Positions 27,729 through 35,951 of a stretch of DNA of 64,000 nt are shown here, one piece after another. A program made the translations under genes and the position numbers. The DNA comes from Agrobacterium tumefaciens (lineage in GTDB: Bacteria > Pseudomonadota > Alphaproteobacteria > Rhizobiales > Rhizobiaceae), in contig NZ_WJOK01000012.1 of the NCBI RefSeq assembly GCF_009649785.1, positions 62,001 through 126,000 on the forward strand. Direction: 5' to 3'. The notes under the pieces were generated by a model. The model was given only the letters and a program-made list of their open reading frames with translations, was not told where the DNA came from and did no database searches. Every line of letters begins with the position of its first letter. The first letter of the stretch is position 1.

Positions 27729-27920
27729 TCAGCGCTCGCGGAAATCCGCAAAGACAGCTGCAGGACGTGTGACGCGAACCTGCTGCATGGCAGCACGTGC
27801 GGTCATCTGTTCGTTAGCGGCAGCGCCGAAACGATGGTAACCCTGACTGGATCGAGGGCCGAGGCCCGCCAGTCGGAGCGTTTCAAAGCCGGAATGTACC
27901 GGACGGAAGCGAGTGGTCAT
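27729..27920 (-). CDS. Small arginine-rich hypothetical protein
   Basis: A 63-residue frame with a good ribosome site (AAGGAACCAAGG just before the ATG). The sequence is basic (contexts TTRFRPVHSGF and ADFRER) and has no recognised domain or membrane segment. A 5-pair hairpin (27703-27717, CCGGT/ACCGG) follows its stop on the minus strand and could end transcription. Support is limited to ribosome site, start and terminator geometry. It lies in a 500-base gap that otherwise shows nothing. Confidence 0.45.
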   Translation of the reverse strand: MTTRFRPVHSGFETLRLAGLGPRSSQGYHRFGAAANEQMTARAAMQQVRVTRPAAVFADFRER

Positions 27921-28073
27921 TGCCTTGGTTCCTTAAACCGAATTCCTCCCAAGACACAGGCTGGCTTATCGCAGTGCAGCATGGATTCGGCAAGCCGGGT
28001 CAGCGCGCCGCTGTTATGCGTAATACGCATGGCTTTTTTCATACTTCATTTACTCTGAGTAAGAATCAGGCAA

Positions 28074-28973
28074 TCAGCCTTCGGAGATTTTTGCCTGAAA
28101 CGCCAATAAATCCTGCCATGCCAATGACTTGCTGGCAGGTGCGTTTAGAAGTTCCTGCGGATGCAGGCTCGCCAGCGCCGGTAAAACCAGGTGCCCGGCT
28201 GCGACATCACGCCACTGTCCGCGCAGCGTATGGATCGTTCCGGTGCCGCCGAAAAAGAAACGTGCGGTCAAGTTGCCAAGAAGCAACAGGTGTTTCGGCT
28301 CCGTAAGTGCGATCTGGCGCTCGATGAAGGGGCGGCAAATATCCATTTCGGCCTGAGTCGGCGGGCGGTTGCCCGGTGGACGCCAGGGCACGACATTGCC
28401 GAGCATGATGCGTGCGCGGTCAAGGCCGATAGCGGCCAGCATACGGTCGAGCAGCAGCCCGGTCTTGCCGGCAAAAAGCTGGCCCTCGCGGTCGTCATCC
28501 GCATCCGGCATCGGGCCGATGACCATGACGGCGCAAGCAGGGTCGCCTTCGGTGAATACCGTGTTGCGGGCGCTGTTCTTGAGGTTACAGCCGCTGAAAC
28601 CCTCAAGCGCGATTTTCAGTTCGGAAAGCGACCTTGCGCTTTCAGCCGCAAAACGGGCAGCCGCCACGGCCTGTTCGTCCGGCATGGCAACATTCTGCTG
28701 AAGTGCCGGAGCAGGCGGCGCGCCTCTCGTCGGCGCGCTGCGACCTGCCGTCTGCCGCTGCGGAGCATCGGCACGACGCTCCGTGCCGCTGTCCATCTGG
28801 TGTGCGGGCGCAGAGCTTTCCTGACGCACTGCCGGTCGGGCAGGGCGGGAGGCGGCAAATTCGGCGAAACGGTCAACAGGTCCGTCTTCCAGCAACCAGT
28901 CCACGCCCGCATCCGCATGGAAATGCAGAAGCGCGGCGAGTTCGGCCGGGGAGAGGTCGTGAGCGGCGATCAT
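28074..28973 (-). CDS. Family-4-like uracil-DNA glycosylase with altered motif A
   Basis: A 299-residue protein of the UDG family-4/phage SPO1 polymerase-related group. After an N-terminal extension of about 100 residues comes the core. It shows one cysteine (FSGCNLKNSARN), WRPPGNRPPTQAEM, the second cysteine region (ICRPFIERQI), LLLLGNLTARFFFGG and a C-terminal LHPQELL. Motif A, normally GEAPG followed by acidic residues, reads IGPMPDADDDREG, so the usual catalytic-region glutamate is replaced by proline. Uracil excision is therefore uncertain. The gene is monocistronic and on the same strand as the Hsp70 gene. Confidence 0.8.
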   Translation of the reverse strand: MIAAHDLSPAELAALLHFHADAGVDWLLEDGPVDRFAEFAASRPARPAVRQESSAPAHQMDSGTERRADAPQRQTAGRSAPTRGAPPAPALQQNVAMPDEQAVAAARFAAESARSLSELKIALEGFSGCNLKNSARNTVFTEGDPACAVMVIGPMPDADDDREGQLFAGKTGLLLDRMLAAIGLDRARIMLGNVVPWRPPGNRPPTQAEMDICRPFIERQIALTEPKHLLLLGNLTARFFFGGTGTIHTLRGQWRDVAAGHLVLPALASLHPQELLNAPASKSLAWQDLLAFQAKISEG

Positions 28974-29016
28974 GGGGTGAAATTATCCCATGTTCCCCGC
29001 CCGGGGAACCCGTAAA

Positions 29017-30321
29017 TCACGCTGTCCAGCGCTGAATGTCACCGCTTTCGCCGATCATGGCCAAACCATGGGCAATCGAGAGCAACTCGCCGCCGGTTTC
29101 GATCCGGTCCGCGTCGAAACGACGGGTGAAAAGCTCGCGCACCGCCGGCACGAAGGAGGTGCCGCCGGTGAGGAACACCTTGTCGATTGCCTCAGGCGCG
29201 ACTTGCGTCTTCTCCAGAACCTCGTCCAGCGCCCCCTCGATCTTGGCGAGGTCGTCGGCGATCCAGTTGTTGAAGTCGCTGCGCTTGACCATTTTGCGGC
29301 CGGCCTTGCCGAGCGGCGCGAAGTTGAATTCCGCTTCTTCGGCCGAGGACAGCGCCATCTTGGTGGCGGAAATCGACTGATAAAGCGGATAACCCTCGTC
29401 ATGCTCCACGAGATCGATGAAGAGTTCGAGCTTGTCCGGCTCCAGCGCCGAGCGCACCAGCGATTTCAGATCGGTGAATTCCTTCGAGGTCTTGAAGATA
29501 GACAGCTGGTTCCAGCGACCGAAATTCACGTAGTAGCCGGAAGGCACGTCCAGCACCTTGTCGAAGCTCTTGAACTTGCTGCCCTTGCCGATTTCCGGCG
29601 AGACCAGATTGTCGATCATGCGGAAGTCGAAATGGTCACCGGCGACACCGACGCCTGAATGGCCGATGGGGGTGGCGGAGAGCTTGCCAGCATGGCTCTC
29701 GAAGCGGATCAGCGAATAGTCGGTGGTGCCGCCGCCGAAATCCGCCACCAGCACATTGGCGTCCTTCTTCAGGCTCTGGGCGAAATAATAGGCGGCCGCC
29801 ACCGGCTCGTAGACATAGTGGATTTCCGGAAAACCGGCACGCGTCAGCGCTTCGTTGTAGCGGGAGAGCGCCAGCGTCTCATCCGGATTGCTGCCGGCGA
29901 AACGCACGGGGCGACCGGCGATGACGGTCGAGACGTCGCTTGGCCACTCTGCGCCCGCATAGGTTTTCAGCTTGCGCAGGAACACGTCCATCAAATCCTC
30001 GAAGCTCTGGCGCTTGGCGAAGATCAACGTACCCTGGAAGAGCGGCGAGGCCGCAAATGTCTTGATCGACTGAAGGAAGCGGCAATCGCCCGCATTGTCG
30101 ATGAATTGCCTGATGGCTGCGTGGCCCGCTTCCACGTGCAGGGCAGCCGCACCAAGGCCCGAATCCTTCATGAAGGAGAGCGCGGTGCGCATGCTGTCAT
30201 CCGTGCCAGCGCTGCTGGTAAACTGCATGGAGCGGCTTTCGCCGCCGCCGTCGGAAAGAGCCATGACCGTGTTGGTCGTGCCGAAATCGAGGCCCAGTGC
30301 CCGCTTTTGCGTCATCGCCAT
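29017..30321 (-). CDS. YegD-like Hsp70-family protein
   Basis: A 434-residue actin-fold ATPase of the Hsp70 superfamily, lacking the C-terminal substrate-binding domain of DnaK. The phosphate-1 loop is LGLDFGTTNTVMALSDGG and phosphate 2 is LVADFGGGTTDYSLI. The adenosine motif is FLTGGTSFVPAVREL near the C-terminus. This size and pattern match YegD-type single-domain chaperone-like ATPases, whose clients are poorly known. Two in-frame ATGs (30321, 30315) are possible; the second has better spacing to AAGGAT. Confidence 0.88.
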   Translation of the reverse strand: MAMTQKRALGLDFGTTNTVMALSDGGGESRSMQFTSSAGTDDSMRTALSFMKDSGLGAAALHVEAGHAAIRQFIDNAGDCRFLQSIKTFAASPLFQGTLIFAKRQSFEDLMDVFLRKLKTYAGAEWPSDVSTVIAGRPVRFAGSNPDETLALSRYNEALTRAGFPEIHYVYEPVAAAYYFAQSLKKDANVLVADFGGGTTDYSLIRFESHAGKLSATPIGHSGVGVAGDHFDFRMIDNLVSPEIGKGSKFKSFDKVLDVPSGYYVNFGRWNQLSIFKTSKEFTDLKSLVRSALEPDKLELFIDLVEHDEGYPLYQSISATKMALSSAEEAEFNFAPLGKAGRKMVKRSDFNNWIADDLAKIEGALDEVLEKTQVAPEAIDKVFLTGGTSFVPAVRELFTRRFDADRIETGGELLSIAHGLAMIGESGDIQRWTA

Positions 30322-30505
30322 ATCCTTGTCGCCGATAGAAATGCTCGCCCGGCCCAAAGGCGGCCCGGCGTGAGAATAAGGGACGCATTTGGCATCCCGA
30401 TGTCAGAGGAGGGCGGTTGATTGCACAGGCCCGGCAGAATGGCAAGCGCCAGTTCTCGGTTTATTAAAACATTAGAATAAAGTAATTTTCCGTTATAAAT
30501 ACAGT

Positions 30506-30543
30506 TTTGCGATGCAAATTAAATATTTTTTCGCAATCGCAAA
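30506..30543. promoter_or_regulatory. AT-rich inverted repeat in the Hsp70/diguanylate cyclase promoter region
   Basis: Perfect 8-base arms TTTGCGAT (30506-30513) and ATCGCAAA (30536-30543) are separated by a 22-base AT-rich spacer. They sit in the most AT-rich stretch between these divergent genes, 71 bases before the cyclase start. The spacing suits a dimeric regulator, but no cognate protein is evident. Confidence 0.35.
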
Positions 30544-30614
30544 GTATAGATAAAGGCTATATCCTCAGGGAGCTTTCTTAATTGTAGCTGTCGCGTTGTA
30601 ACCCGGAAGTCCAG

Positions 30615-31592
30615 ATGTCCCGCAAGCAGGCATGTTCCGCCCTCCAAGATGTGCCGCCCGGGCCGGAGGTCCTCATTCGCGGCGACGTGGAAATTTTCCA
30701 TTCCCAGCTTATGAACCTCATGGCGTCATCGCAGCAGGGTTATGCCCTTTTCGATGGCAGCGATGAGTTGCGCTTTGCCAATGCGGCCTTCCGCGAGGCG
30801 CTGGGCATGGCTCCGGACGGTTTTCCGAACTGGATGGAGCTGATGCGCGGCGGGTATCGCAGCTCGACAGGAACGGCGGTCGAAACCACCGATTTCGAAC
30901 TGTGGTTGCGCTCGGCGCGGACTAGGCGCGGCAAGTTGCCTTACCGCACCATCGAAACCAGCCTGAACGATGGACGCTGGATGCTGACGACGGAAACGAC
31001 GCTGCCGGGCGGCTGGATGTTGTGTGTCGTGACCGATGTTTCCGAGCTTGGCATCCAGTTGCGCGATCTGCGGCAGGAGCGCGACAGGGCGCTGAAATCG
31101 GCGCTGAGCGACGAACTCACAGGCCTCGGCAACCGCCGCTATGCCATGGATATCCTCAACCAGATGCTTGGCCCCAACAAGGCGCAGGCGCTTGCGGTGA
31201 TCATCATGGATATCGACCATTTCAAGGCGGTGAACGACCGTTTCGGGCATGCCTGCGGCGATCTCGTCCTTAAGGATTTCGCCACCCGGCTTTCCGCCGC
31301 GATCGGCCGGGACGATCTGGTGGGGCGGATCGGCGGTGAGGAGTTTTTGCTCGTTCTCAGCGGTTCGCGAATGCTGAGCGCGGAAAGCACCATGCAGAAG
31401 CTGCTGGCGACGTTGACCGAGGCATCGCCGCTGAGCGATGTGCCGGATTTCCGTGACAGCTGTTCGGCTGGCATTGCCTTTGCCGATCCCGGCGAGAGCG
31501 CGAGCGATGTGCTGCGCCGCGCCGACACGGCACTCTACGAAGCCAAGAATACCGGCAGAAACCGCTTCGTAGTCTACGGAGCGGCCTCTTGA
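30615..31592 (+). CDS. PAS-GGDEF diguanylate cyclase
   Basis: A 325-residue protein predicted to make cyclic di-GMP. The N-terminal PAS-like domain (about residues 30-150; motifs GYALFDGSDELRFAN and TTLPGGWMLCVVTDVSE) is joined by a coiled-coil linker to a GGDEF domain (about 165-320). The start motif is DELTGLGNRR, the metal-binding stretch IIMDIDHFKAVND and the active site RIGGEEFLLVL. The active-site loop is a canonical GGEEF. No clear RxxD inhibitory site precedes it. There is no membrane helix, so it should be cytoplasmic. Confidence 0.92.
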   Translation: MSRKQACSALQDVPPGPEVLIRGDVEIFHSQLMNLMASSQQGYALFDGSDELRFANAAFREALGMAPDGFPNWMELMRGGYRSSTGTAVETTDFELWLRSARTRRGKLPYRTIETSLNDGRWMLTTETTLPGGWMLCVVTDVSELGIQLRDLRQERDRALKSALSDELTGLGNRRYAMDILNQMLGPNKAQALAVIIMDIDHFKAVNDRFGHACGDLVLKDFATRLSAAIGRDDLVGRIGGEEFLLVLSGSRMLSAESTMQKLLATLTEASPLSDVPDFRDSCSAGIAFADPGESASDVLRRADTALYEAKNTGRNRFVVYGAAS

Positions 31593-31614
31593 CCGCTCCG
31601 GCGTCGCACCGGCG

Positions 31615-32403
31615 TCAGTTCGATTTCGCCGCGCCGCCATCCACCCGCAGCATTGTGCCGGTGATGTAGCTTGCCGGAACCGAGCAGAGGAAAGCCCCGG
31701 CGGCGGCGAATTCTTCCACCGTGCCAAGCCTGCCTGCCGGAATGCTCTTGACCGAAGCCTCGCGGATTTCCTCCATGCTTTTACCCAGGCGCTTGGCATT
31801 GGCGCCATCCAGCTCGTCGATGCGGTCGGTATGGATGCGGCCGGGCAGAAGAAGGTTGGAGGTGATGCCGAAACCGGCCACTTCGCTCGACAATGTCTTG
31901 CTCCAGCCCACCAGCGCCCCACGCAGCGTGTTGGAGAGCGCCAGATTGGGGATGGGTTCGAACACGCCGGAGGAGGCAACGGTCAGGATGCGGCCAAAGC
32001 CCTGTTCCTTCATCTGCGGCAGCAGCGCATTGGTGAGCGTGATGACGCGCAGCACCATCGACTGGAAGAAGCTCTCCAGCTTCTCGGTCGTGATCTCCTG
32101 CGCAAGACCCGGCGTCGGGCCACCGGTGTTGTTGACGAGAATGTCAATGCCGCCGAGCTTGTCGTTCACGGCCTGAACCATGGCCTCGACGAAATTGTCA
32201 TCGCCAAGATCGCCCCGCACCCAGTCGGCCTTGCCCTTGCCGAGTGCATTGATCGTCTTGCAGTTCGCGTCCAGCTTTTCGCTGCTTCTGCCAACGAGAA
32301 GAACATTCACGCCTTCATTCGCCAGCGCCGTGGCGATGCCCAGCCCAAGGCCGCGAGAGGAGGCGAGAACGAGGGCGCGTTTGCCGGAAATGCCGAGATC
32401 CAT
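31615..32403 (-). CDS. Divergent short-chain dehydrogenase/reductase
   Basis: A 262-residue SDR-fold protein. The nucleotide-binding motif is LASSRGLGLGIA, a variant of TGxxxGxG, and NNTGG (for NNAG) is visible. The catalytic region reads TVASSGVFEPIPNLALSNTL then RGALVGWSK, so the normal YxxxK is not in the expected place. This is a known feature of a subgroup annotated as FabG-like. The C-terminus ends with SYITGTMLRVDGG. Activity and substrate cannot be assigned. It is divergent from the CDF transporter gene. Confidence 0.85.
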   Translation of the reverse strand: MDLGISGKRALVLASSRGLGLGIATALANEGVNVLLVGRSSEKLDANCKTINALGKGKADWVRGDLGDDNFVEAMVQAVNDKLGGIDILVNNTGGPTPGLAQEITTEKLESFFQSMVLRVITLTNALLPQMKEQGFGRILTVASSGVFEPIPNLALSNTLRGALVGWSKTLSSEVAGFGITSNLLLPGRIHTDRIDELDGANAKRLGKSMEEIREASVKSIPAGRLGTVEEFAAAGAFLCSVPASYITGTMLRVDGGAAKSN

Positions 32404-32546
32404 GGGTTTTGTCCTGTCTTGTTTGCAGCAGATCAAAGAATCGAAGCGTGACTACAGGCGAAAACCGTCCACAGTTTTCGCTATCCCGCTCCATCTGTGC
32501 TGTTTATAGGAAGGCGGCGCCCGCTTTTGAAGGTTAAATACGCGTC

Positions 32547-33467
32547 ATGACCGAACAATCTCTGCTGAAATTCTCAATTGCCATCACGGTTCTTCTGGCC
32601 GCGTTCGGCATTGGTGCAGGCCTGTTTTCCGGCTCTTTCGCGGTGGTGTTCGATGGCGTTTATGCCCTGACGGATGCCTTCATGACGGTGCTGGCGCTAC
32701 TGGTGGCGCGGCTGATCGCGGCTTCCGCCGCCCCGCGGCCCGGTGGCCGGCTGGCAGAGCGTTTCACCATGGGCTTCTGGCATCTGGAGCCGATGGTCCT
32801 CGGCCTCAACGGCACGCTTTTGATGGGCGCTGCGATTTATGCCCTGATCAACGCCATCGACAGCCTGATGGACGGCGGCAGATCGATCGAGTTCGATTAC
32901 GCCATCATCGTCACCTTCGTCAGCTTTGCCGTTTCGCTCATCATGGCATGGTTCGTCAAACGCCAGAACCGCAGACTGAAATCGGCCTTCGTGGCGCTGG
33001 ACGCCAAAAGCTGGCTGATGAGCGCGCTCCTGAGCGCGGCCCTGTTCCTCGCCTTCGCCATCGGCTACGGGCTGACGGGAACGGCGCATCAATGGATCGC
33101 GCCCTATATCGACCCCGCCGTTCTGGCGCTGGTCTGCCTCATCATCATTCCCATGCCGCTCGGCAATGTGAAGCAGGCGCTCGCCGACATCCTTCTGGTG
33201 ACGCCGTTTGAATTCAAGCAGCATGTGGACAGGGTAGCGGCCGAGACCGTCGAAAAATTCGGCTTCGCCTCGCACTATTCCTATGTCGCCCGCGTGGGGC
33301 GAGGCCGCCAGATCGAACTCTTCTTCATCGTCCCGAAAAACTGGCCACCCCGGCGTCTCGAAGAATGGGACGCGATCCGCGACGAGATCGGCGATGCACT
33401 CGGCGGCGAGGGGACGGATCGATGGCTGACGATTGTGTTTACGACGGATGAGGAATGGGCGGTTTGA
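32547..33467 (+). CDS. Cation diffusion facilitator family transporter
   Basis: A 306-residue CDF protein, expected to export divalent metal ions by proton antiport. Six hydrophobic segments are evident. Transmembrane helix 2 carries FDGVYALTDAFMTVL, in which the usual HxxxD metal site reads DxxxxxxD. Helix 5 contains ALDAKSWLMS in place of the usual HxxxD pair. A cytoplasmic C-terminal domain of about 90 residues follows. The changes from canonical metal ligands suggest a divergent branch of the family, so the metal is not predicted. Confidence 0.82.
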   Translation: MTEQSLLKFSIAITVLLAAFGIGAGLFSGSFAVVFDGVYALTDAFMTVLALLVARLIAASAAPRPGGRLAERFTMGFWHLEPMVLGLNGTLLMGAAIYALINAIDSLMDGGRSIEFDYAIIVTFVSFAVSLIMAWFVKRQNRRLKSAFVALDAKSWLMSALLSAALFLAFAIGYGLTGTAHQWIAPYIDPAVLALVCLIIIPMPLGNVKQALADILLVTPFEFKQHVDRVAAETVEKFGFASHYSYVARVGRGRQIELFFIVPKNWPPRRLEEWDAIRDEIGDALGGEGTDRWLTIVFTTDEEWAV

Positions 33468-33522
33468 TGGTGGGGAGAGTGATTGTAGCTAAGTCGGCTT
33501 GTGGCCCGAAGCGGACATCAGG

Positions 33523-33846
33523 TCAGCTTGCATTCCTATCTTTCAGCCAAAGCCCGAATTCCTGAACGACTGCGACAACTTTACCCAGACGGCGTCCTTC
33601 TTCGGTGAGCGCATACTCCACCTTTACGGGAACTGTTGGGTAAACGGTTCTGGCAATCAAGCTGGCGTCCTCCAATGCACGGAGGTCTAGGCTCAGCATC
33701 CTTTGAGAAATTCCCGGTATGAGCCTCCTGAGTTCGTTGAACCGTTTTGGACCATCGATGAGATAGGATGCGATTAGCAAACGCCATCTTCCGCCCAGCA
33801 GATGCATTGCGAGCTCAACGGAACAACCGGTGACGGTGTCCTTCAA
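33523..33846 (-). CDS. HxlR-family transcriptional regulator
   Basis: A 107-residue winged-helix protein. Signature motifs are CSVELAMHLLGGRWRLLI near the N-terminus, with the single conserved cysteine at residue 8, then RFNELRRLIPGISQRMLS and EYALTEEGR. The start is a TTG, supported by a very strong AGGAGGTG ribosome site (about 33853-33860). It is divergent from the glutathione S-transferase gene. An imperfect dyad (GGTA...TACC, 33867-33883) just upstream is a candidate operator. HxlR regulators often sense electrophiles or quinones through that cysteine, which fits regulation of the adjacent GST. Confidence 0.88.
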   Translation of the reverse strand: MKDTVTGCSVELAMHLLGGRWRLLIASYLIDGPKRFNELRRLIPGISQRMLSLDLRALEDASLIARTVYPTVPVKVEYALTEEGRRLGKVVAVVQEFGLWLKDRNAS

Positions 33847-33988
33847 ATTCGCACCTCCTGAAAACCGGTATAATTTATGTACCTAGATGACATTATTTTG
33901 CGTTCTTACATTTCTCTACCGCGTCAACTAAGTGGATTTTGGTCCTCGTGCAACATGTCGCGAGGTACTGAAATCCTGGAGACGATTA

Positions 33989-34624
33989 ATGAAACTCTAC
34001 TACATGCCCGCCGCTTGCTCGCTCTCACCACACATCGTTGCCAACGAACTGGAGTTGGATATCGAATTTGTCAGGGTGAACTTCAAAGATCATAAGACTG
34101 AAGGGGGCCAAGATTATTACGACATCAATCCCAATGGCTACATTCCGGCCCTGGACGTGGGGAACGGCGCGATGCTTTTCGAGGGGCCAGCCATCGTCCA
34201 ATACATGGCCGATCTGAAGCCTCAATCCGGCCTCGCTCCCGCCAACGGCACTTTCGAGCGTTACAAGCTGCAGGAGATGCTGAGTTTCCTATCGACCGAA
34301 ATCCACAAGGGCTTCATTCCACTTCTTTATGCGAAACAGGCGGGTGCATATCTCGAAACAGCAACGCCGAAGCTGGAAAAGCGCTACGCATGGATCGACA
34401 ATTTGCTGGCATCGCAGCGTTTTTTGATGGGCGAGAATTTCACGGTCGCCGATGCATATCTGTTCGCTCTGACAAGCTGGGGACAAGCGTCATGGCTGAA
34501 GTCATACTATGGTGCAGATATCCATTTCGACGATCTTCTCAACCTCAGAGGCTGGTATGAACGCGTAAAAGAACGGGATGCGGTGAAGCAGTCCATACTT
34601 GAAGAAGGCTTATCGCTGAGCTGA
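33989..34624 (+). CDS. Glutathione S-transferase
   Basis: A 211-residue GST. The thioredoxin-like N-terminal domain (residues 1-80) starts MKLYYMPAACSLSPHI, where the beta-class-type Cys/Ser region lies near residues 10-12. It contains the cis-proline strand YIPALDV and the glutathione-binding LFEGPAIVQYMAD. The all-helical C-terminal domain contains the N-capping motif ENFTVADAYLFAL. It most resembles GstB/GstA-type bacterial enzymes. It lies divergent to an HxlR regulator, suggesting inducible detoxification of an electrophile. Confidence 0.88.
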   Translation: MKLYYMPAACSLSPHIVANELELDIEFVRVNFKDHKTEGGQDYYDINPNGYIPALDVGNGAMLFEGPAIVQYMADLKPQSGLAPANGTFERYKLQEMLSFLSTEIHKGFIPLLYAKQAGAYLETATPKLEKRYAWIDNLLASQRFLMGENFTVADAYLFALTSWGQASWLKSYYGADIHFDDLLNLRGWYERVKERDAVKQSILEEGLSLS

Positions 34625-34654
34625 GTTCATCATTCTTTCCAGCACGCTATATGT

Positions 34655-34710
34655 CCGCAATTGGCGCTTCCGCGCCAAGTCGGCCGTTGGCCCATAGCAG
34701 ATGTTGACAG
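34655..34710. repeat. Intergenic palindromic repeat copy after the GST gene
   Basis: A perfect 7-pair hairpin TTGGCGC-TTCC-GCGCCAA (34661-34678) is followed by CGGCCGTTGGCCCAT. Related wording recurs between most genes of the 33.5-39.5 kb segment. Confidence 0.5.
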
Positions 34711-34772
34711 AGGTGTTTCGCCACACTGTACTGGCTGCCATCGCAGATGAATGCAGCCACAAGGTTAGCCAG

Positions 34773-35243
34773 ATGCAAATTAGGAATGCCTCGAAAGAGG
34801 ATGCGCTCCGGTGCGTGGAGCTTGTCGAAGCAAGACGTAAAGAATACGAGAACTACGAGCCGCGCTTTTGGAAAAAAGCCGCTAACTCAGCTGCTTCGAC
34901 TCTTTCATGGTTTGAAAAACTGTTCTCTGATGAGCACAACGTGTCTCTTGTCGCCGTTGAGAACACACTGATCGTCGGTTTTCTTATCGCGCGAGAGTTT
35001 CCAACTCCGCAAGTATACGATCCGGGTGGGGCGACCGCTTTGATCGATGACTTCTGCGTTGCTGCTAAAGATCGTTGGCACGACGCGGGTGCAGCATTGT
35101 TGCAGCGCGCAAAATCGGAGCTAAATCGGCGGGGGTTCGCACAAGTTGTGGTAGTTGGCGCTCAACGGGATGCCGCCAAAACTGCGTTATTGAGCCAAGC
35201 CAACCTTTCATTAGCTTCGACATGGTGGACATCAGAAGTGTAG
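34773..35243 (+). CDS. GNAT-family N-acetyltransferase
   Basis: A 156-residue acetyltransferase-fold protein. The N-terminus (MQIRNASKEDALRCVELV) has the usual first strand and helix. The acetyl-CoA region is around LIDDFCVAAKDRWHDAGAAL, with a degraded Q/RxxGxG/A loop (DRWHDAGAALL). The substrate is unknown. The start at 34773 is preceded by AAGGTT; a longer frame is open upstream to 34701 but reads unlike protein. Codon use is visibly less GC-rich than in the core genes, consistent with acquired DNA. Confidence 0.7.
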   Translation: MQIRNASKEDALRCVELVEARRKEYENYEPRFWKKAANSAASTLSWFEKLFSDEHNVSLVAVENTLIVGFLIAREFPTPQVYDPGGATALIDDFCVAAKDRWHDAGAALLQRAKSELNRRGFAQVVVVGAQRDAAKTALLSQANLSLASTWWTSEV

Positions 35244-35463
35244 CATTTCCCGAAATTGCGGGCATTCCTTAACTCAACGGCACCCAGCCATAAGTTGGAC
35301 TCTCCGTTGCCGGAACGGCCGCTTCTGGTGCACTCTCGCCAAACTGGCCGCCGCCCCGAGCGGCCTCAAACCTCATCTTTTAAAGAACAGGCTCGAAAAC
35401 ACAGTTGACCACGCCAACGTTTGCCACGAACTTGCAAAGCTCAGACATGGATGGAGTTATGTG

Positions 35464-35868
35464 ATGGTGCGGTCGGTCATCGAGTTGCGGAACGTCGCCG
35501 GCACTGAGGCAGCAATGGGTTGGGCTGGCGGCCATACGGTGGTCATCGATCGGCCGGAAGGCAAGGCCGGGGGATTGGGTCTCGGTTTCAATGGCGGCCA
35601 AATGCTCGCTCTAGCAATAGGAGGCTGCTACTGTAATGACCTACGCTATGTCGCCCATGAACGTGGCGTGAAAATCGAACAAATTGCCGTAACAGTGACA
35701 CTTGACCTAGAGGGTGTACCGCTGGTCGCCACCAAAGCCGTGCTATCTGTAAAGTGCGAGACATCGGACGGCTCCGATCCGAAAGCCTTGATCGATCATG
35801 CGTGGTCGGTGTGCACAGTCGCCAACTCCCTCAATCGCGGGATCCCGACGATAATACAGGTCGCATGA
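35464..35868 (+). CDS. OsmC-family protein
   Basis: A 134-residue OsmC/Ohr-fold protein. The first reactive cysteine region is LAIGGCYCNDLRY and the second is WSVCTVANSLNRG, matching the two-cysteine arrangement of peroxide-reducing OsmC proteins. Family context (GFNGGQMLALAIGG, for the NPEeLlaaalggC motif) is recognisable but diverged. It probably detoxifies organic hydroperoxides, although many members of this branch have unknown roles. The ATG at 35464 follows GGAG at suitable distance; a GTG at 35461 is the alternative. Another intergenic repeat copy (35865-35890) overlaps its stop codon. Confidence 0.8.
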   Translation: MVRSVIELRNVAGTEAAMGWAGGHTVVIDRPEGKAGGLGLGFNGGQMLALAIGGCYCNDLRYVAHERGVKIEQIAVTVTLDLEGVPLVATKAVLSVKCETSDGSDPKALIDHAWSVCTVANSLNRGIPTIIQVA

Positions 35869-35951
35869 CCGTTTTTGGCGCTTTTCAGCCTTTTCGCGCT
35901 ACCTGCTACAGATTGAGTTGAGGCCGAAACATCTTCGCTGTTGTCCTACGG

